Notes under the pieces: model-generated
The model's input: only the letters and a program-made list of their open reading frames with translations
What the model was told of the DNA's origin: nothing
Database searches by the model: none
NCBI RefSeq assembly: GCF_016863315.1
Contig: NZ_BOOQ01000049.1
Coordinates: 1-64,000 of the forward strand
Source of the DNA: Planotetraspora silvatica
GTDB lineage: Bacteria; Actinomycetota; Actinomycetes; Streptosporangiales; Streptosporangiaceae
Direction of reading: 5' to 3'
Length of the DNA: 64,000 nt
Translations under genes and position numbers: made by a program
Shown here: piece after piece, positions 59,334-64,000 of the stretch
Layout: the number at the start of each line of letters is the position of its first letter
Position numbering within the stretch: the first letter of the stretch is position 1

Positions 59334-60494
59334 TCAGGCGCGTTTGGCGATGGCGGTGATGAACGGCTGGACCAGCCGCGCCGCCAGCGGGCCGAACGCC
59401 GCGAGGATGAGCACGTACGCGGCGGCCACCGGCCCGAGGTCCGGATGGGCCCCGGACGCGACCGCCAGACCGGCGATCACGATGTTGAACTCGCCCCGGG
59501 GGATCAGCGCGATGCCGGCGCGGGCCCAGCCCGCTCGCGCGATGCCCGCCCGGCGGGCGGCGTACGCCCCGGAGAGCAACTTGGTGATCATGCTGACCAC
59601 CGCGAGCAGGGCGGCGAGTCCGGCGACCGGGCCGATCTTCGCCGGGTCGGTCTGCAGACCGAAGAAGACGAAGAACACCGCCGCGAACAGGTCCCGCAGC
59701 GGCGCGAGCAACGCCTGGGCGTCCTCGGCCAGCTTTCCCGACAGGGCGATGCCGACCAGGAAAGCCCCCACCGCCGCGGACACCTGTAACTGCTGTGCGA
59801 TGCCGGCGACGAGCAGGGCGAGGCCGACCACCTTCAGAAGGAGCACCTCGGAGTTCGGGCTGGCGACGAATGCCTGGATGAGCCTGCCGAAGCGCAGCGC
59901 GACCACCAGCACGACGCTGACCGTCGCCAGCGCGATCGCCACGGTGATCGCGCCGCCGACCAGGCTCAGCCCGGCCAGCACGGCCGTCAGGACCGGCAGG
60001 TAGATGGCCATGGTCAGGTCTTCGAAGACCAGCAGCGACAACACCACCGGCGTCTCGCGGTTGCCGATCCAGCCGAGGTCGGACAGGACCTTCGCCGTGA
60101 TGCCGGACGACGTGGCATAGGTGACGCCGGCCATCGCCAGGGCGGCGACCGGGCCCCAGCCGAGCAGGAGCGCGAACGCCGCCCCCGGCAGGGCGTTGAG
60201 CACCACGTCCACGACTCCCGCGCGGGCGTTGCCCTTCAGGCTGGTCACGAGTTCGTCGGCGTTGTACTCCAGGCCGAGGGTGAGCAGCAGGAGGATGACG
60301 CCGAGTTCGGCGCCGACGGAGATGAACTCCTCGCTGGTCGCGAGCGGCAGGATGCCGCCCGTGCCGAACGCCAGCCCGGCGATCAGGTAGAGGGGAATGG
60401 GTGAGATGCCGACGCGCAGGGCCAACGCCCCGAGGATGCCGAGCCCGAGCACGACCGCGCCGAACTCCAGGAACAGTATTGCCGTTTCGTGCAC
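59334..60494 (-). CDS. khtU: KhtU-type K+/H+ antiporter membrane subunit (CPA2)
   Basis: Protein of 386 residues, about 12-13 transmembrane helices, CPA2/KefB-like: EFGAVVLGLGILGALALRVG, GVILLLLTLGLEYNADEL, GVTYATSSGITAKVLSDLG and GEFNIVIAGLAVASG near the end. There is no C-terminal TrkA-N domain; regulation is by the separate subunit encoded eight bases upstream. It exchanges K+ (or another monovalent cation) for protons. The start is GTG or TTG near 60494. Confidence 0.88.
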   Translation of the reverse strand: MHETAILFLEFGAVVLGLGILGALALRVGISPIPLYLIAGLAFGTGGILPLATSEEFISVGAELGVILLLLTLGLEYNADELVTSLKGNARAGVVDVVLNALPGAAFALLLGWGPVAALAMAGVTYATSSGITAKVLSDLGWIGNRETPVVLSLLVFEDLTMAIYLPVLTAVLAGLSLVGGAITVAIALATVSVVLVVALRFGRLIQAFVASPNSEVLLLKVVGLALLVAGIAQQLQVSAAVGAFLVGIALSGKLAEDAQALLAPLRDLFAAVFFVFFGLQTDPAKIGPVAGLAALLAVVSMITKLLSGAYAARRAGIARAGWARAGIALIPRGEFNIVIAGLAVASGAHPDLGPVAAAYVLILAAFGPLAARLVQPFITAIAKRA

Positions 60495-60502
60495 AATCCG
60501 GC

Positions 60503-60985
60503 CTAACCGTTGGACAGGATGTCGGCGACGGCGGCGGTGCTCTCCGGGCTGCCCACCACGACGACCACGTCACCGTCGGCCAGCGGGAAGTCGGGTCCGG
60601 GGCTGGCGGCCACCTGCCCCGAGTGGACGATCGCCACGATGGAGGCGCCGGTCCGGGTGCGCACGCGGGCGTCCCCCATCGCGCGGCCGGCGTACGGCGA
60701 GCCGGGCAGGATCGGCAGTTGCAGGCTGACCAGCCCCTCGACCTCGCGGTGCAGGTCGTTGAGGCGCTGCACGATGCGAGGAGCGCCGAGCAGTTCGGCC
60801 AGCGCGTCGGCCTCCTCGTCGTTCAGCTTCACGGTCTCGCAGGCGCGGTCGGGATCGTCGGGGTCGTAGATCACCAGGTCACGGCGGCCGGTCCGGTGGG
60901 AGACCACGCCGATCCGGCGTCCGGACCGTGTCGTGAACTCGTGCCGCAGCCCGATCCCCGGCAGCGCCGTCTGCTCGACCTCCAC
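60503..60985 (-). CDS. khtT: KhtT-type antiporter regulatory subunit (RCK_C)
   Basis: Protein of 160 residues. The N-terminal ~65 residues match the KhtT N-domain (VEQTALPGIGLRHEF, TRSGRRIGVV). The C-terminal RCK_C/TrkA-C domain ends RTGASIVAIVHSGQ and FPLADGDVVVVVGSPES. In Bacillus KhtT senses c-di-AMP and pH to gate KhtU. GTG at 60985. It is the first gene of the pair. Confidence 0.9.
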   Translation of the reverse strand: MEVEQTALPGIGLRHEFTTRSGRRIGVVSHRTGRRDLVIYDPDDPDRACETVKLNDEEADALAELLGAPRIVQRLNDLHREVEGLVSLQLPILPGSPYAGRAMGDARVRTRTGASIVAIVHSGQVAASPGPDFPLADGDVVVVVGSPESTAAVADILSNG

Positions 60986-61065
60986 CTGTACCTACCGCCT
61001 CACTTGATCTCGGACCTTTCGGACCACCGTACCTATACGGGCAAGTCAGCGGCGCACCCGCGCGT

Positions 61066-64000
61066 CTACGGTTTCCTGGCCCTCTGGATGACCTCCTCCG
61101 TCGTCAGCGGGCTTCTCGGATGGTGGCTCAGGCACATGGGGGCCTGGATCCTGGCGAACGCCGTCCCCTCAACGCCCGCGTAGAACTCACCGGGGCCGAG
61201 GCGCCCGACGTCCCCGATGGTGCTGTTCTTGGACCTCGCCACCTCCTTCGCCGCCTCGATCTGGGCGGGGCTGTTGAGCAGCCCGAAGAACTGGGTGGCG
61301 GAGTTGCCGGGGATCCGGTTGTGGAGCCCCCTCGGGGCCTGCGTCGCGAAGACGAGGCCGAGGCCGTACTTGCGGGCCTGGGACGCGAGCGCCAGCGTGC
61401 TGTGCGTGCACGCGGTCATCGCCCCGGACGGCGCGAACGTCTGCGCCTCGTCCATGACGAACAGGCCGCCCAGCGGCCGGTCGCCGGCCGGGTGTCTCCT
61501 GATCCAGGAGAACAGCGCGAGCTGCAGCAGGTTGACGAAGCTCTGCCGCTGCTCGTCGGACGGCAGCCCGACGAAGCTGATCACCGATATGCGGGCCCGT
61601 TTGCCGGGCGGCGGGGTCAGCAGCACGCCGGGGTCGGCCGCCGCGCCTTCGCCGCCGAACAGCGGGTCGCTGACCATCGTCGCGGTCAGGTTCTGCGCGA
61701 TCTCTCCCGCGATCTTGTCGGCGTTGGCGAGCGTGCTCACCCCTTCCGGAAGCTCGGACAGCAGCGCGATCAGGCCGTGCAGGCCGGCGGTGCCGTGCCG
61801 CCCGTAGTACTCGACCGCCTCCTTCAGGACCGCCCGGCTCCGGTGGGCCTTCTGTGTGTTGCCCTCGAGCTTCGCCCGGGGCACCAGGGAGGAGACGGCC
61901 GCGCCGACGGCCTCCCTGAACTCGTCGGCGTCGTCCATCACCCCGCTGAAATCCGGGAGCGGCTGGAAGGCCAGCGGGCGTCCTGCGACCCTGCCCGGCG
62001 TCCAGACCGTGACGTCGGTGTCCGCGAGGTATCGCTCCGCCCTGTCCGCGTCGCCGTCCCGCCATCCGGCGGGCGGCTCCGGCCAGCCGTCGCCCAGGCG
62101 CGCGAGGTCGTTGTTGGGGTCGAGCACGATGGCCGACACCCCCTTGAGCGCGCACTCCTCGATCAGCCGGCGGATCAGCACGGTCTTCCCCGAGCCCGAG
62201 CCGGCGAAGATCGAGGTGTGCTTGCGCAGCGCCTCCAGGTCCACTCGCGCGGGAACCTGGCCGACGGTCGTCCCGATCACGATCGACGGGGCGTCCGCGC
62301 TCCCGTCCGAGACGGCCGACGCCCGTTTCACCCCCGGCACGGCCGGGGTCTCCGGCGCGAGATCCCCGGCTGGGACGTCCGCCCTTCCTCTTCCTGAATC
62401 ACCGCTCATGGCGGCCACCGGGTCCGGCGTCGCGGTGTCCCCTCCGGCGCCGGGCATGCCGGACGGAACGGTCCACACGTCGCCGAGCGCCTCATCGAGC
62501 AGCTTGATCTCACTCGTCGGCCGCCGGGCCGCGAGCCACGCCTGGAGGTCGGGCGGATTGTCCTTCAGCAGAGCGCGAAGAGCCGCGAGGATCTTCAGGT
62601 CCTCTACCTCGACCCGCAGGGTCCTGCCGCCCGCCCGCTCGAAGGCCGCGACGGCCTCGCGCGTCTTGGCGCCGCCCGACCACTCCGTGTTGCGCAGGAG
62701 GAACAATCTGCGCTTGCGGACGTCGGGGTTCAGCCCCGCCGCGACGGAGGCGCCGCGTATCCGGGTGAGTGCGGCTATGGCGTTCGTCGCGGCTATGGCG
62801 CGGAAACTCCAGTGCTCCTCATCCTCGGTGGCCTCGTCGAGACTTCGCCGCAGTCTGGCGTGCAGCGGTGGTTTCGCACTGGGCGGCGCGTCCTGGCTGT
62901 ACAGGGTCCCGGCCTTGCCCTGCTCGGCTACCCAGGCGGCCAGCCCGGCCGCCAGAAGCGCCGGCATCATCGTGTCCTCGGCCGCCGGATCGAGCGCCGC
63001 CGCGGCGTCCGCCGACACCTGTGCCGTGCCCCGCAGTTCGGCGAATCTCACGTCGAGCCTGCCGAGATCGGCCTCGGGGACGACGAAGCGCGGTTCGGGG
63101 CTCGACTCGGAGGTGCTCACATCCCCGCCGTCGAAGCTCCCCAACTCGGTGATCTCACCACTGGCCCGGCAGGATCTGATGTGGGCGTCGATCCTGATCA
63201 GAAGTTGCCGGGGAGTCAGGCCGGGAGTGGAGTCGAAGGCGGTCGGCTTGACCGGCCACGTCGGATGCGGTGGCCTGAAGCCGATCGCGCGGTACTGCGC
63301 CCCGAGCCGTCGCTCGATCAAGGTACGGCCTGTCTCGACATCAGGGATGGCCTTGAGCCGGATGGTTTCGCGGAACCGATCCTGAACCGTGTCAGTGGCG
63401 TTCTTCTTGATGTAGACCCAGGTCGGCGTAATGCATGAGACCACCGTAAGCGTCCGGCGGGTGATCTCCTTAAGAGTCATGAGGCCACCCGCGATCTGCT
63501 CGATGACCAGGGCGTCACGCTGATCATGACGGCCGCGATGATCGCTGACGGCCGTGGCGGCGGCCACCAGAGTGTCGATCTGATCGATCGCGATGACGGA
63601 TGGTCCCGTTAGGGCAAGCAGACGTGACAGGCTCCTGACGACTTCCTGCGGCGACCGCTGTCCTCGTCGCATCCCCCATCTCGCGCGCTCGCCCTGCTCC
63701 TCCTCCGGTTGAGAGATGAGCCAGGCGTCGCCGACGTCACGCGCGTGCCGGTCCATCGATGCACGAAGCACGAGCGCCCTGGCGGCTTCCTTGCTTTCCC
63801 GGCCTACATGCCCGTCGAAACGCTCCAACGCCTCCATGAAGCCGTCGAGCACCTCCACGGTGAGAGGGGCGTCACCGATCACCGCGCGCCGCATCATCCG
63901 CGGCACTCCCACCTGTGAGGAGAGACGGCGCAGGAACGCCTTGAGCTGGCTCTCGCCGTCCAGCTCGCGCGACAGGCCGTCGAGCACCGATCCCACGACG
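61066..64000 (-). CDS. large ATPase with HerA-like C-terminal domain (5' end beyond window)
   Basis: At least 976 residues are in view; the frame stays open to the window edge and the gene very likely starts outside. The visible N-terminal part is the tail of a first P-loop ATPase: a Walker B (SVIAIDQIDTLVAA near residue 135) but no Walker A. A winged-helix-like and linker region follows (~200-560). The C-terminal HerA/FtsK-like motor has Walker A in SIFAGSGSGKTVLIRRL (~595) and Walker B in GLFVMDEAQTF (~825), then LVFATQAPRGLHNRIPG. HerA-type motors move DNA in repair or phage defence. No nuclease or methylase gene lies downstream. Partial, so function is unassigned. Confidence 0.82.
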   Translation of the reverse strand, partial: VVGSVLDGLSRELDGESQLKAFLRRLSSQVGVPRMMRRAVIGDAPLTVEVLDGFMEALERFDGHVGRESKEAARALVLRASMDRHARDVGDAWLISQPEEEQGERARWGMRRGQRSPQEVVRSLSRLLALTGPSVIAIDQIDTLVAAATAVSDHRGRHDQRDALVIEQIAGGLMTLKEITRRTLTVVSCITPTWVYIKKNATDTVQDRFRETIRLKAIPDVETGRTLIERRLGAQYRAIGFRPPHPTWPVKPTAFDSTPGLTPRQLLIRIDAHIRSCRASGEITELGSFDGGDVSTSESSPEPRFVVPEADLGRLDVRFAELRGTAQVSADAAAALDPAAEDTMMPALLAAGLAAWVAEQGKAGTLYSQDAPPSAKPPLHARLRRSLDEATEDEEHWSFRAIAATNAIAALTRIRGASVAAGLNPDVRKRRLFLLRNTEWSGGAKTREAVAAFERAGGRTLRVEVEDLKILAALRALLKDNPPDLQAWLAARRPTSEIKLLDEALGDVWTVPSGMPGAGGDTATPDPVAAMSGDSGRGRADVPAGDLAPETPAVPGVKRASAVSDGSADAPSIVIGTTVGQVPARVDLEALRKHTSIFAGSGSGKTVLIRRLIEECALKGVSAIVLDPNNDLARLGDGWPEPPAGWRDGDADRAERYLADTDVTVWTPGRVAGRPLAFQPLPDFSGVMDDADEFREAVGAAVSSLVPRAKLEGNTQKAHRSRAVLKEAVEYYGRHGTAGLHGLIALLSELPEGVSTLANADKIAGEIAQNLTATMVSDPLFGGEGAAADPGVLLTPPPGKRARISVISFVGLPSDEQRQSFVNLLQLALFSWIRRHPAGDRPLGGLFVMDEAQTFAPSGAMTACTHSTLALASQARKYGLGLVFATQAPRGLHNRIPGNSATQFFGLLNSPAQIEAAKEVARSKNSTIGDVGRLGPGEFYAGVEGTAFARIQAPMCLSHHPRSPLTTEEVIQRARKP

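Overview
This 64 kb window is about 70% GC and encodes roughly 48 genes with few gaps. Actinobacterial traits include F420/flavin monooxygenase-like genes, a DUF574 methyltransferase, a DUF5925 ATPase, DtxR/IdeR-type iron boxes, many GTG starts, 4-bp start/stop overlaps and leaderless starts. I infer a filamentous soil actinomycete, possibly Streptosporangiaceae; that placement is a judgement from gene content only. I saw no tRNA, rRNA, CRISPR array, insertion sequence or prophage.

Layout. 0.2-6.7 kb: metabolic and hypothetical genes (DinB-like protein, HAD phosphatase, two luciferase-like monooxygenases, a kinase-fold phosphotransferase, a zinc-ribbon protein, a lipoprotein). 6.8-10.2 kb: efeUOB iron/heme uptake operon behind two iron boxes. 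10.3-14.8 kb: a four-gene operon of unknown function (binding protein, TelA, binding protein fused to VWA, XpaC-like). 14.9-22.1 kb: a PHP/CehA-like hydrolase, then mutA-mutB-meaB. 22.3-25.9 kb: a PGRP amidase, a DUF5925 ATPase and a divergent extra EF-Tu. 26.1-34.4 kb: a peptidase operon (C39-like, S9, M20, SLOG) facing a peptide/nickel-type ABC importer operon that has no ATPase gene in view. 34.5-40.5 kb: a frameshifted LuxR-family regulator and assorted small genes.

40.7-46.9 kb is the most unusual region: a secreted protein of unknown family, then a tandem family of secreted seven-blade RCC1 propellers (three intact, one collapsed to two blades). Each intact gene follows a conserved leader with a small hairpin whose stem sequence changes compensatorily between copies. 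A fourth leader has lost its gene.

46.9-56.2 kb is a beta-glucan utilisation locus: a large secreted GH16 plus clan GH-A enzyme with discoidin domains, a GH3 beta-glucosidase, a LacI-family regulator and a secreted discoidin-DUF1996 protein. Five copies of the palindrome GGAGAGCGCTCTCC (one with a single mismatch) lie in front of these genes. The two discoidin genes share a 297-bp inverted repeat with one visible mismatch, which flanks the GH3-lacI segment.

56.2-64 kb: an AraC regulator divergent from an MFS exporter, a SnoaL-like protein, a KhtTU-type K+/H+ antiporter pair, and the 3' part of a large two-ATPase HerA-like gene that runs off the window. All functions come from recognisable motifs read by eye; no database search was run.
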